Of a stretch of 25,727 bases of DNA, positions 15,166-22,532 are shown piece by piece. This stretch comes from an uncultured Prevotella sp. (GTDB lineage: Bacteria; Bacteroidota; Bacteroidia; Bacteroidales; Bacteroidaceae). The DNA is taken from positions 1 through 25,727 of the forward strand of contig CAAGLS010000102.1 in assembly GCA_900770845.1 (NCBI GenBank), given 5' to 3'. The notes beneath the pieces are model-generated. The model saw nothing but the letters and a program-made list of their open reading frames with translations. It was not told where the DNA came from and searched no databases. Position 1 is the first letter of the stretch, and each line of letters starts with the position of its first letter. Position numbers and translations under genes: made by a program.

Positions 15166-15600
15166 ATGACAATCAACGAAGCACAAGACGAGGTGATAGA
15201 GGAGTTTTCCGACCTCACCGACTGGATGGACAGATACCAGATGCTCATCGACTTAGGCAACGACCTGGACGAACTCAACGAAAAATACAAGACCGAGCAA
15301 AACCTCATCGACGGCTGCCAGAGCCGCGTGTGGCTGCAATGCGACGAGCGAGACGGCAAACTCTTCTTCACCGCCGACAGCGACGCGCTCATCGTGAAGG
15401 GCATCATCGCGCTGCTCATCCGCGTCATCAGCGGACACACGCCCAAGGAAATCCTCGACGCCGACCTCTACTTCATCGACAGGATAGGACTGAGAGAGCA
15501 TCTTTCACCCACTCGCAGCAACGGCCTGCTGGCCATGGTGAAGAGAATAAAGGCCTACGCACTGGCCTTCAACGTGAAAGACAGCGAGGGACAGGCATGA
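15166..15600 (+). CDS. sufE: SufE cysteine-desulfurase activator
   Basis: This 144-residue protein accepts persulfide sulfur from a SufS-type desulfurase and passes it to the iron-sulfur assembly scaffold. The sulfur-carrying residue is Cys51 in NLIDGCQSRVWL, the family signature, followed by the expected SDALIVKGIIALLI helix. Length is normal. It starts 12 bp after the TrhP-like gene and its TGA overlaps the ATG of the next gene (ATGA at 15597), a sign of translational coupling. Supplying Fe-S clusters to the U32 protein, and sulfur for tRNA thiolation, would explain its place here; that link is inferred. The suf genes sufBCDS are not in the window. Confidence 0.95.
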   Translation: MTINEAQDEVIEEFSDLTDWMDRYQMLIDLGNDLDELNEKYKTEQNLIDGCQSRVWLQCDERDGKLFFTADSDALIVKGIIALLIRVISGHTPKEILDADLYFIDRIGLREHLSPTRSNGLLAMVKRIKAYALAFNVKDSEGQA

Positions 15601-16907
15601 GGCGGCTTTTCGTTCTCCTCACGGTCTTCCTCTTGAAGTCTGCACTCATCACGGCGCAGAACGCCGACAGCCTCGCGGGGACTTACCTCAACGAGAGCCG
15701 ATGGTTTGAGCTGGCCGACCTCTACGCCGCCGACAGCCAGCGCATCAGTCCCCTGCTGCGCGACTTCTCCAAGGCGATGCTCGACCAGATGTTCAACCGC
15801 CCGCAACAGGCCATCGGGAGCATACGCACGCTGCTGCGCCGCCACCAGACCCAGATTGGCGGGGGCAACGTGGCCTCGATGATGTTTCTGATGGCCAACG
15901 ACTACAACAAGCTCAACCGTCAGGACTCGGCGGCATGGCTGCTTGAGACTTTCCTCGACCAGACAAAGGACTCGCCCGACTTCCCGCTCCGCGACCAAGC
16001 CCGCCGCTCGCTCGACGTGTATCGCGCCCTGAGCGCCTACCGGCTGTTCGAGACCGACGGGCGGCGGCGCTACGACCTGCCGCTCAACTTGGAGCGAGTC
16101 GACACCACGGGAGTGCTGTTCATGGTGCCCTGCACCCTCAACGGCAAAGCCTCGAAAGCCTGCTTCGACACGGGGGCGACCTACAACGTCATCAGCACGC
16201 AACTGGCCAAGAAATGGGGACTGCGCGCCGTGGCCCATGGCGTGCAGGTGGAAGGCACGGCGCGCGGCGAGGGCGACGTGGTGGTGGCCGACTCCATCAG
16301 GATGGGCAACCTCACGATGCGCAACGTGCCCTTCGTCGTGCTCGACCTGGAAGCCGGCAACGAACTTGCGCAAAGCCTGATGGGACAGCTCTCACTGATC
16401 ATCGGACAGACTTTCCTGACGCGCTTCGCCCGCTATGCCTTCGACTTGGAGCAACGCGCCGTATTCCTATATGCCGACACCGTGGAGGCCCACGGGAAAC
16501 CAACACTCTGTCTGCCCAATTCGCTCCATGCCAGAGTGAACAAGGGCGGTCGCGTGATGGACTTCGTATTGGACAGCGGATCCACAACAAGCTCCTTGGC
16601 CAGCGACTACTACCGCGACTTCCAAAACGAGGTGCTGGCCCGCGGCAAATGGAACATCAGTGGCACGGCGGGCTATGGCGGGGTGAGCTACAACAGCGTG
16701 TTCATCATGCCCGAGGTGAAACTCAGCATCGGCTCCGCTCCCTTCGCACTCAACCAGGTGGAGGTGGTGGCCATGAGCAGCCGCACCAATGCCTTCACGA
16801 GGGGCTACGGCCGCTTGGGCAACGACTTCCTGAGGCAGTGGGGACGTGTGGAGATAGACAACGTCAACATGCTGACAACACTGACACAAAAGAAAACCGA
16901 CAAATGA
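15597..16907 (+). CDS. Exported aspartic protease-like protein with two retropepsin-type domains
   Basis: This 436-residue protein starts with a signal peptide (MRRLFVLLTVFLLKSALITAQ). Residues 22-160 are helical and look TPR-like. Two clan AA aspartic protease domains follow. The first has ACFDTGATYNVIS (catalytic Asp191), the flap-side GTARGEGDVV, and ends GQTFLTRFARYAFDLEQRAV. The second has MDFVLDSGSTTSSL (Asp326), GTAGYGG and ends GYGRLGNDFLRQWGRVEID. So each half keeps its own DTG/DSG loop and closing strand, as in a two-lobed pepsin. Bacterial relatives usually have one or two such units; the substrate is unknown. The gene overlaps sufE and the SpoU gene by ATGA, so it is fully embedded in an RNA-modification operon, which is functionally unexpected. 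The start is chosen by the overlap and signal peptide. Confidence 0.8.
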   Translation: MRRLFVLLTVFLLKSALITAQNADSLAGTYLNESRWFELADLYAADSQRISPLLRDFSKAMLDQMFNRPQQAIGSIRTLLRRHQTQIGGGNVASMMFLMANDYNKLNRQDSAAWLLETFLDQTKDSPDFPLRDQARRSLDVYRALSAYRLFETDGRRRYDLPLNLERVDTTGVLFMVPCTLNGKASKACFDTGATYNVISTQLAKKWGLRAVAHGVQVEGTARGEGDVVVADSIRMGNLTMRNVPFVVLDLEAGNELAQSLMGQLSLIIGQTFLTRFARYAFDLEQRAVFLYADTVEAHGKPTLCLPNSLHARVNKGGRVMDFVLDSGSTTSSLASDYYRDFQNEVLARGKWNISGTAGYGGVSYNSVFIMPEVKLSIGSAPFALNQVEVVAMSSRTNAFTRGYGRLGNDFLRQWGRVEIDNVNMLTTLTQKKTDK

Positions 16908-17455
16908 GAAAACTCAAGACCATAGAGATGCACCGCCTGAGCGTGGAGGAGTTTAAGGAAGCGCCCAAACTGCAGCTCACCGTGGTGCTCGACGATGTGC
17001 GCTCGCTCTACAATGTGGGCGCAGTGTTCCGCTCGGCCGACGCTTTCCGCATTCGTGCCGTATACCTCTGCGGCATCACGGCCACGCCGCCCAATGCCGA
17101 GATTCACAAGACCGCCCTCGGGGGCGAGGACAGCGTGGACTGGCGCTATTTTGAGCGCACCGAGGACGCCGTCCTTGCGCTGAGGAACGACGGGGTGAAG
17201 GTCTGGGCCGTGGAGCAGGTGGAGCACAGCACCAAGCTGCACCGCTTGGAGCAGGCCATAGCGGGCGACGGAGCAGATGCCGCCTACGCCGTGATTCTCG
17301 GCAACGAGGTGAAGGGCGTGAAGCAGTCGGTGGTGGACCTCTGCGACGGCTCGCTTGAGATACCGCAGTTCGGCACCAAGCACAGCCTCAACGTGAGCAC
17401 CACGGCCGGCATCGTGATGTGGGAGTTTGCCAAAGCCCTTAAACTCGTAGAATAA
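16904..17455 (+). CDS. SpoU/TrmH family RNA 2'-O-methyltransferase
   Basis: This 183-residue SPOUT enzyme methylates a ribose 2'-OH in tRNA or rRNA with S-adenosylmethionine. The three family motifs are in order: motif 1 LDDVRSLYNVGAVFRSADAF with the conserved Asn and Arg, motif 2 AVILGNEVKGV, and motif 3 IPQFGTKHSLNVSTTAGIVMW, which forms the trefoil knot. There is no N-terminal L30e-like substrate-binding domain, so it is a minimal form and the target nucleotide cannot be given. Its ATG overlaps the TGA of the protease gene (ATGA at 16904), and it closes the operon that began with the TrhP-like gene. Confidence 0.92.
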   Translation: MRKLKTIEMHRLSVEEFKEAPKLQLTVVLDDVRSLYNVGAVFRSADAFRIRAVYLCGITATPPNAEIHKTALGGEDSVDWRYFERTEDAVLALRNDGVKVWAVEQVEHSTKLHRLEQAIAGDGADAAYAVILGNEVKGVKQSVVDLCDGSLEIPQFGTKHSLNVSTTAGIVMWEFAKALKLVE

Positions 17456-17481
17456 CCTCTTTAGAGCATGGTTTCCACTTC

Positions 17482-17515
17482 TGTCATCTTTTGACACAAT
17501 ATTGTCGTAACTTTG
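17482..17515 (+). promoter_or_regulatory. Promoter with a 10-bp-spaced TGWCA direct repeat, copy 1
   Basis: TAACTTTG at 17508-17515 is a clear -7 box. In place of a TTTG at -33 there is TGTCAT (17482-17487) and TGACAC (17492-17497), one helical turn apart, with TTTTGACA ending 11 bp before the box. The same arrangement occurs at 18990-19023. Confidence 0.6.
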
Positions 17516-17535
17516 CACCATAAACACGTAAAGCT

Positions 17536-18099
17536 ATGAAAGGAAATAAGAAAAGGCTGAATAAACAGAAAGCGGATAGAAGGCATTTTGCCATTGCTTA
17601 CCAAAAAGCACAGGCAATAAAGCGAAAGAAAGAGCGACTTAGTAAGCCTGATACGTATCGCGATTCCAAAAGCGAGTACGATGAATTCCGTTATCTGCGT
17701 GTAAAGGAAGACGACCTGCGGTGCATTGAGTATTGGAATATTGATTCCACTGCCGCTGTACTGATAGCTCCACGCTTGTGAGCGTTCGTTGAGGGAGTGG
17801 AAAGATACGGCGCTACTCCTGGCACTTACTACGATATTGACAAGGAAGGGAACTTCGTCAAGGGTGGTTGGAGATTGAATGACAGCAGCCTTAACCAGCC
17901 CGATGACGACAGGCTTGATGCCGTTTGGCAAGGATGGCACAGCGTTTTGAAGAAGATGCAATATGCATTCGACACGTTGGAGAAGAACACCTACGGCATG
18001 AAGGCATCCTTGTTCTATGAACTCTCGGACGAGGAAGCCAGGAAGGTGCAGGATGGCTTGCTACTCTTTGCCAAGAACTATTTCTATTTATGGTACTGA
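17536..18099 (+). pseudogene. Hypothetical protein gene interrupted by an in-frame TGA
   Basis: One frame of 187 codons runs from ATG 17536 to TGA 18097-18099 but contains an in-frame TGA at 17779-17781. The first part (81 codons) is very basic (MKGNKKRLNKQKADRR) and then reads EYDEFRYLRVKEDD and STAAVLIAPRL. The frame resumes at once with AFVEGVERYGATPGTYYDID and ends with FAKNYFYLWY. Composition and character continue smoothly across the stop, so a single C-to-T change of an Arg CGA codon is a simple explanation. A sequencing error, or two separate proteins, cannot be excluded. I do not recognise the family. It has a promoter of its own (17482-17515) and is AT-richer than the operon before it. 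Confidence 0.6.
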
Positions 18100-18132
18100 C
18101 AATCGTAAACTTAAAATATTGGAGGGACAATC

Positions 18133-18345
18133 ATGCTTAGAGGAACAACAACCTTTGTCTGCGACAAATGCGGACACAAATTCGAGGGAATGGACATCGA
18201 GTTGAACGCGACGATCTTGTCGCAACCGCTGAAATGCCCCAACTGCGGCAGCTACCACACCTGCCCCGGCTCGCCTTCATGGCTCAACAAGATGATCTAC
18301 AAGAACATTTGGAAACGGATGGACGAGTATCACAAAAACTCCTAA
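18133..18345 (+). CDS. Small zinc-ribbon protein
   Basis: This 70-residue protein has two metal-binding knuckles, CDKC (residues 10-13) and CPNC (35-38), the pattern of a rubredoxin-like zinc ribbon, with a further Cys44 in HTCPGS. The rest is polar and ends WKRMDEYHKNS. GGAGGG lies 9 bp before the ATG, an unusually good ribosome-binding site for this phylum. It starts 34 bp after the interrupted gene and stops 5 bp before the next gene, so these three are probably co-transcribed. Zinc binding is a fair prediction; a DNA- or protein-binding adapter role is only a guess. Confidence 0.75.
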   Translation: MLRGTTTFVCDKCGHKFEGMDIELNATILSQPLKCPNCGSYHTCPGSPSWLNKMIYKNIWKRMDEYHKNS

Positions 18346-18349
18346 CGAT

Positions 18350-18979
18350 ATGAGTATGGATATTTTCTTTCAGCCCTACGTGGGCAAGGACTACACTACG
18401 GGCGGTCTCTTCGGCAAGCGCATCATGGTGCTTGGCGAGAGCCACTACTGCGACGAGGGCTGTGACGATTGCGGCAACACGGCCAACCATCGTGAGTGCA
18501 TGGCATTCACCAATGGCGTCGTCGGTGACTACCTCGATGAAGAGAAGCCGCGCGAGCGATGGATGAACACGTTCCTGAAGTTCGAGCGCAGCCTCGTAGG
18601 CCATGAGACCGACTGGCCGGAGCGGCGTCGCATCTGGCGGAGCGTGCTGTTCTACAACTACCTGCAAGTGGCGATGGGCGGTCCGCGCAAGGCCGGAACG
18701 GACGCGGAGTACCGCCAGGCGGAGCAGGCTTTCTTCAGCGTGCTCGACCAGTACCGCCCACAGTATATCATCGCTTGGGGCAACCGCCTGTGGGGAGAGA
18801 TGCCGGGCGGCGAGCGATGGCAGGACGGCGACGACATCACCATCGACGGCTACACGGTCTCTACCGGCAGCTATGCCCTCAGCGGTGGCGGGCGCGTGAA
18901 GGTGATGGCGGTCAACCACCCCTCCGTCGGCTACTCCTGGGACTACTGGCACAAGGTGATAGATGCTTTTCTAAAATAA
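18350..18979 (+). CDS. Uncharacterised protein with uracil-DNA-glycosylase-like motif order
   Basis: This 209-residue soluble protein is not assigned to a named family by me. Its motif order resembles the UDG fold: a first-strand motif RIMVLGESHY (24-33) at the place of the UDG water-activating loop, FYNYLQ (101-106), IIAWGNRLW (140-148), and NHPSVG (189-194) like the UDG His-Pro-Ser loop. Four cysteines cluster at 34, 38, 41 and 50 (HYCDEGCDDC), which could bind a metal or an Fe-S cluster as in family 4 UDGs. The likeness is in short motifs only. It begins 5 bp after the zinc-ribbon gene; a second ATG (18356) is possible. A role in nucleic-acid repair or defence would suit its neighbours but is inference. 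Confidence 0.7.
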   Translation: MSMDIFFQPYVGKDYTTGGLFGKRIMVLGESHYCDEGCDDCGNTANHRECMAFTNGVVGDYLDEEKPRERWMNTFLKFERSLVGHETDWPERRRIWRSVLFYNYLQVAMGGPRKAGTDAEYRQAEQAFFSVLDQYRPQYIIAWGNRLWGEMPGGERWQDGDDITIDGYTVSTGSYALSGGGRVKVMAVNHPSVGYSWDYWHKVIDAFLK

Positions 18980-18989
18980 TCATATCCTC

Positions 18990-19023
18990 TGACAGCTTTT
19001 GACAGAAACAAGCATTACCTTTG
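18990..19023 (+). promoter_or_regulatory. Promoter with a 10-bp-spaced TGACAG direct repeat, copy 2
   Basis: TGACAG at 18990-18995 and 19000-19005 are exact copies 10 bp apart, followed after 10 bp by TACCTTTG at 19016-19023. The pattern YTCTGWCAKCTTTTGACA is shared with the promoter at 17482-17515. Confidence 0.65.
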
Positions 19024-19049
19024 CAAACAGAAACATAAAAACGGAGAAC

Positions 19050-19505
19050 ATGAAGTTAGCAGAAGCATTAAGCCTTAGGGCCGAACTGAAAAGCAGAATC
19101 GACTCGCTCGGACCCCGCATTAGGGAAAGCGCGAAGATACAGGAGGGTGACGAGCCGATTGACAATGTCGATGAGCTGTTCAAGGAGCTTGACGACAGCC
19201 TCAATCAGTTTGAGGATTTGATTTACCGCATCAACATGACCAACGTTCAAGCCACCACCGACGGCGAGTCGCTGACACGACTGATTGCCCGCCGTGATGT
19301 CTTGTCCAAACGTGTTGCCATCTTGAGGTTCATCATCAATGAGGTTGCCTCCAACGATCCACGCTTTGGCAAGAACGAGATTCGGTATGTCCGCACGGTG
19401 GATGTCAAGGAACTCCACAAGGAGATGGACAGATACTCCAAGCAGCTCCGTGAGCTTGACTTGAAGATTCAAGAACTCAACTGGACGGTAGAGTTGGTCG
19501 AATAA
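19050..19505 (+). CDS. DIP1984 family protein
   Basis: This 151-residue, highly charged and mostly helical protein matches the DIP1984 family in length and in its pattern: MKLAEALSLRAELKSRIDSL at the start, a middle RINMTNVQATTDGESLTRLIARRD and a coiled-coil-like end LRELDLKIQELNW. The family is widespread in bacteria and sometimes labelled septicolysin; its function is not established. The ATG at 19050 is preferred over an upstream frame start at 18999, which would lie within the promoter at 18990-19023. The leader is about 20 nt with GGAG 6 bp before the ATG. Confidence 0.8.
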   Translation: MKLAEALSLRAELKSRIDSLGPRIRESAKIQEGDEPIDNVDELFKELDDSLNQFEDLIYRINMTNVQATTDGESLTRLIARRDVLSKRVAILRFIINEVASNDPRFGKNEIRYVRTVDVKELHKEMDRYSKQLRELDLKIQELNWTVELVE

Positions 19506-19718
19506 GACTTTAGACGAGTAGTTTTCTGGGCACGATAGTGGCGGCAAGACTGACGACAACAGCCACGGGGCTGAATATCCACCTTATGCACAGAGCATGG
19601 GGCACAGGGTACACGGGCATGCCTTATCATATTTAGCGATATGAGGCATCACAATTCACAGCGCACTACCATTTGTCGGCTATAGGCTACAGAAAACGAG
19701 GGCGGGAAGAGGGAAGAC
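19506..19718. other. Intergenic region before the WYL gene
   Basis: No gene is seen. ATGCCTTATCATAT (from 19619) can fold against ATATGAGGCAT (ending 19649) into a bulged hairpin; it lacks a T-run, so it is not a standard terminator. No TAnnTTTG box is found for the WYL gene. The rest of the gap is repeat copy B at 19719-19803. Confidence 0.4.
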
Positions 19719-19803
19719 AGGAGGCACAGCGTCCTCGCTGTGCAAGAACGTGCGGCAGAGACGCAGCCCGCGCAAGATTGTGCGGCGGGACGCCGCACCT
19801 CCT
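19719..19803 (+). repeat. AGGAGG/CCTCCT hairpin element, copy B (before the WYL gene)
   Basis: This is the shortest copy, 85 bp, opening AGGAGGCACAGCGTCC and closing GACGCCGCACCTCCT. Its first hairpin is perfect: GCACAGCG (19724-19731), loop TCCT, CGCTGTGC (19736-19743). The last is GTGCGGCG-GGA-CGCCGCAC. It ends 31 bp before the WYL ATG and has the same orientation as that gene. Unlike copies A and C it has no -7 box directly before it. Confidence 0.75.
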
Positions 19804-19834
19804 AATACAAACAGTTTTATCATATAATAAGATT

Positions 19835-20806
19835 ATGGACAGTAGAGCGAAGTTTTATTGTTGGCTGATTGGCAAGCTGGAGCGTCGCCGCATGACGATA
19901 AGGGAAATCTGCGACGACTGGGCTGAGTCGTCGAGCAACATCGACGGCAAGGAACTCAGCGTGCGCACTTTCCACCGCTACCGTGAGGAGATAGCCAACC
20001 TCTTCGGCATTGAAATAGAGTGCGACAAGGCCGGCGGCTACCGCTATTTCATCCACCGCGACCGATATGCCAACACGGAGGTTTCGGAGTGGCTGCTCAG
20101 TTCCCTGCGCATGGCATCGCTCGGCGACAGGCTGAGATACCACGACAAGGTGATGCTTGAGAAAGCTCCTGAGAACACGCAGTATCTCGACGACATCATC
20201 CAAGCCATCGACAAGCGCTACGCCATCCGATTCCATTACCGCACAGCCTACGGTGAGGAGATGGATATGGAGATGGTTCCCGCCTTCCTCCGCCTGTTCC
20301 GCCAGCGTTGGTACGTCATTGGCAACTTGACGCAGCAGGATGGCTATGCGCCCAAGCCCAACGCCGACGGCTCCGACTATCATCCGCGCGTGCTGCCTTT
20401 CGACCGCGTCAGCTATTTGGAGATTGTCTGCGAGCGGCAGTTCCTGTCGAAGAGGACGCAGGAGCTGTTGAGGCCCGACAACTTCTACGACGGCTGCTTT
20501 GGCATCATCCGCCAGCAGAACCTCCCGCCTCGGAAGATTCGCATCCGCGCCTTCTACCCAGAGAACAACTACATCGAGGAAGTGCCGCTCCACGAGAGCC
20601 AGACCAAGATACGCGACGCGGCCGACGGCTCCTATTCAGACTATGAGCTCTGTGTCAGTCCCACGCGCGACTTCGAGCAGGAACTGTTGTGGCATGGGCG
20701 GAAAGTCATCGTGCTCAGCCCCGACGACTTCCGCCAAGAGATGATAGGCATCCTCAAGGACATGGTGAGAAGCTACGAGACAGGGGAGAACACGGTGGAG
20801 GAGTAA
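19835..20806 (+). CDS. WYL domain transcriptional regulator
   Basis: This 323-residue protein has an N-terminal helix-turn-helix (about 5-75, MTIREICDDWAESSSN and VRTFHRYREEIANLFGIEI) and a WYL domain in the middle (about 125-215), with RWYVIGNL as the WYL signature and LPFDRVSYLEI after it. The C-terminal part (KIRIRAFYPENNYIEEVPLH to QEMIGILKDMV) is the usual extension. WYL domains sense small or nucleic-acid ligands and often control accessory or defence genes. The ATG at 19835 follows repeat copy B; upstream codons translate the repeat and are rejected. Its target may be the preceding accessory block, which is only inference. It converges on the flippase gene across a strong hairpin. Confidence 0.88.
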   Translation: MDSRAKFYCWLIGKLERRRMTIREICDDWAESSSNIDGKELSVRTFHRYREEIANLFGIEIECDKAGGYRYFIHRDRYANTEVSEWLLSSLRMASLGDRLRYHDKVMLEKAPENTQYLDDIIQAIDKRYAIRFHYRTAYGEEMDMEMVPAFLRLFRQRWYVIGNLTQQDGYAPKPNADGSDYHPRVLPFDRVSYLEIVCERQFLSKRTQELLRPDNFYDGCFGIIRQQNLPPRKIRIRAFYPENNYIEEVPLHESQTKIRDAADGSYSDYELCVSPTRDFEQELLWHGRKVIVLSPDDFRQEMIGILKDMVRSYETGENTVEE

Positions 20807-20882
20807 TAGCCATCCGTCCTGCGCGCACTGCGTCACCGTGCATCTTCGAGACTCGGAGTACAATTTTTCTTCCCTATTCCAC

Positions 20883-20918
20883 CCCGGACTAAGGCACTAC
20901 AGCGTCTTAGTCCGGGGT
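20883..20918. terminator. Strong hairpin between convergent genes
   Basis: CCCCGGACTAAG (20883-20894) and CTTAGTCCGGGG (20907-20918) form a perfect 12 bp stem with a 12 nt loop. It lies between the WYL gene (+) and the flippase gene (-), so it may end transcripts from both sides, though the T-run (TTGTT) is weak. Confidence 0.6.
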
Positions 20919-20985
20919 TGTTCGTGATTCAGCCTCCCCGAGGCTGTCGTCGGACAGATGATTGGAAAGCGGCCGGCATGATCTG

Positions 20986-21013
20986 AGGGCCGGCACGAGG
21001 CACGGCCCCTGCA
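20986..21013 (-). repeat. Solo copy of the 101 bp array core motif
   Basis: Read on the minus strand this is TGCAGGGGCCGTGCCTCGTG followed by CCGGCCCT, which closely matches the opening of the units at 2601, 2702 and 2803. It lies 34 bp after the flippase stop codon. Confidence 0.55.
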
Positions 21014-21046
21014 AGCGGATGCACGCGACAATCCACCCAAAATCTA

Positions 21047-22495
21047 TCAGGATTGTGTCCTCTTCAGCTTGGAGAGCAGGAAACGCTGGCACTCGTAGAG
21101 CATCTTCACGCGGGCCAGGCGCATGACCATATAATAAAGGACAATGGCCAAGACAACACGCGACAGCAGCAGCAGCCACAGGCTGGTGATGGGCGCGGTG
21201 ACGAGCCACGTGGCGGCCATCACTCCGGCTGCGGCAAGAAGGAAGGGGAGGAAGTCTTGGAAAAAGGACAGCAGCCGGTAGCCCGTCAGCCGATTGACCA
21301 TGAACCACAGCACAAACACCCAAAAGATGTTCAACACCACGTAGCTGATCACCATGCAGAAGATGCCGTAACGGTGGACGACAACCATGATGGCAATCTG
21401 GCACAGGCCGAAGAGCGTGGTGCTGAGCAGATTGAGCGATGAGCGTCCCTTGCTGATGATCATGTTGTTGAACACCCACACAATGGGGTAGAAGGCTCCG
21501 CTGATGCAGAGAAAACGCAGCAGCGTGGCGCTGAACAGCCACTTCTCCGTAATCAGAAGCACGATGAACTCGCGCGAGACGAGCGACAGCCCGAAGAGCA
21601 ACGGAAAAGAGATGAAGGCCGTGAAGCGCACCAGCTTGCGCATGGCGTTGAGCTGCCGCCCGCTGTCGTCGTTGAGCTGGACCAGGACGGGCTGGGCCAC
21701 GGAGTTGACCATGCCCTGCACCACATAGTTGCATTTCGACTGCCACTGGTAGGCCTGGTTGTAGCAGCCCGTGTCGTGCTTGGTGAAATAGCGGCCAAGC
21801 AGGATGTTGAGCACGTTGATGTTGATGGCGTCGACGATTCCCGCGCCAAGGATCTTCACCGAGAAGGGGAACATCCGCCTCACGGGGCCGAAGTCGATGC
21901 GCATCGAGGGCCGCCAGGGCGAGTAATGCCAGCGCAGCAGGGCCACGGTGAGGATATAGACAATGCTCTGCGTGGCCAGCGACCAATAGGAGAACCCTGC
22001 CCAGGCCATGCCCACGCCTATTGAGGAGGAGAGGAGCACGGCGGTGATTCCGGCCTTGGCCTGCTGCTTCACGCGGAGGTTCTTCTGCAGCCACGCCCCC
22101 TGCGCGGTTCCGATATTGGCGAAGAGGAAGCCCAAGAAGGCATAGCGGCAGAACCACTTCAGCTCGGGCGTATGGTAATAGGAGGCGATGAGGGGCGCGC
22201 AGAGGAAGAGGATGGCGTAGAGCGTCAGACCCACGAAGATGTTGAACCAGAACACAGAGTTGTAGTCGTTGTCTTTCGGCTCTTTGAGATTCACCAAGGC
22301 CGCCGTGAACCCGCTGCTCTGCACGATGGCGGCAACCTGCGAGAACACGGCTATCATGGTCATCATGCTGTAGTCCTCGGGGGTGAGCAGCCGGCCGAGC
22401 AGGATGCCGAAGAGCGCGCCCAACAATTGCGTCACGCCATTGTTGAGTGCACCCCAAAAAAGTCCCTTTGCCGTTTTCTCCTTGAGTGATTCCAT
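21047..22495 (-). CDS. Polysaccharide flippase (Wzx/MOP superfamily, WzxC-like)
   Basis: This 482-residue inner-membrane protein has about 12-14 hydrophobic segments and begins MESLKEKTAKGLFWGALNNG, a standard start for oligosaccharide translocases of the MOP superfamily. LLGRLLTPEDYSMMTMIAVF (about 32-51) and the middle ILGAGIVDAININVLNILLG are typical of the WzxC-like subgroup. Such proteins move lipid-linked glycan units from the cytoplasmic to the periplasmic face during capsule, O-antigen or exopolysaccharide assembly. No glycosyltransferase or polymerase lies beside it, so it stands apart from any visible locus, although a GT4 gene is 20 kb away. The predicted leader holds repeat copy C. 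A longer frame overlapping it (20907-22556) is a shadow. Confidence 0.92.
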   Translation of the reverse strand: MESLKEKTAKGLFWGALNNGVTQLLGALFGILLGRLLTPEDYSMMTMIAVFSQVAAIVQSSGFTAALVNLKEPKDNDYNSVFWFNIFVGLTLYAILFLCAPLIASYYHTPELKWFCRYAFLGFLFANIGTAQGAWLQKNLRVKQQAKAGITAVLLSSSIGVGMAWAGFSYWSLATQSIVYILTVALLRWHYSPWRPSMRIDFGPVRRMFPFSVKILGAGIVDAININVLNILLGRYFTKHDTGCYNQAYQWQSKCNYVVQGMVNSVAQPVLVQLNDDSGRQLNAMRKLVRFTAFISFPLLFGLSLVSREFIVLLITEKWLFSATLLRFLCISGAFYPIVWVFNNMIISKGRSSLNLLSTTLFGLCQIAIMVVVHRYGIFCMVISYVVLNIFWVFVLWFMVNRLTGYRLLSFFQDFLPFLLAAAGVMAATWLVTAPITSLWLLLLSRVVLAIVLYYMVMRLARVKMLYECQRFLLSKLKRTQS

Positions 22496-22532
22496 AAAGG
22501 CTACCGGTTGTTAATCTTCTGTTGGCTTCTAT

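Noticed and set aside
17779..17781. TGA as a selenocysteine codon
   Set aside because: No SECIS-like hairpin was noticed right after it and the surroundings (APRL-stop-AFVEG) have no redox motif; a point mutation of an Arg codon is simpler.
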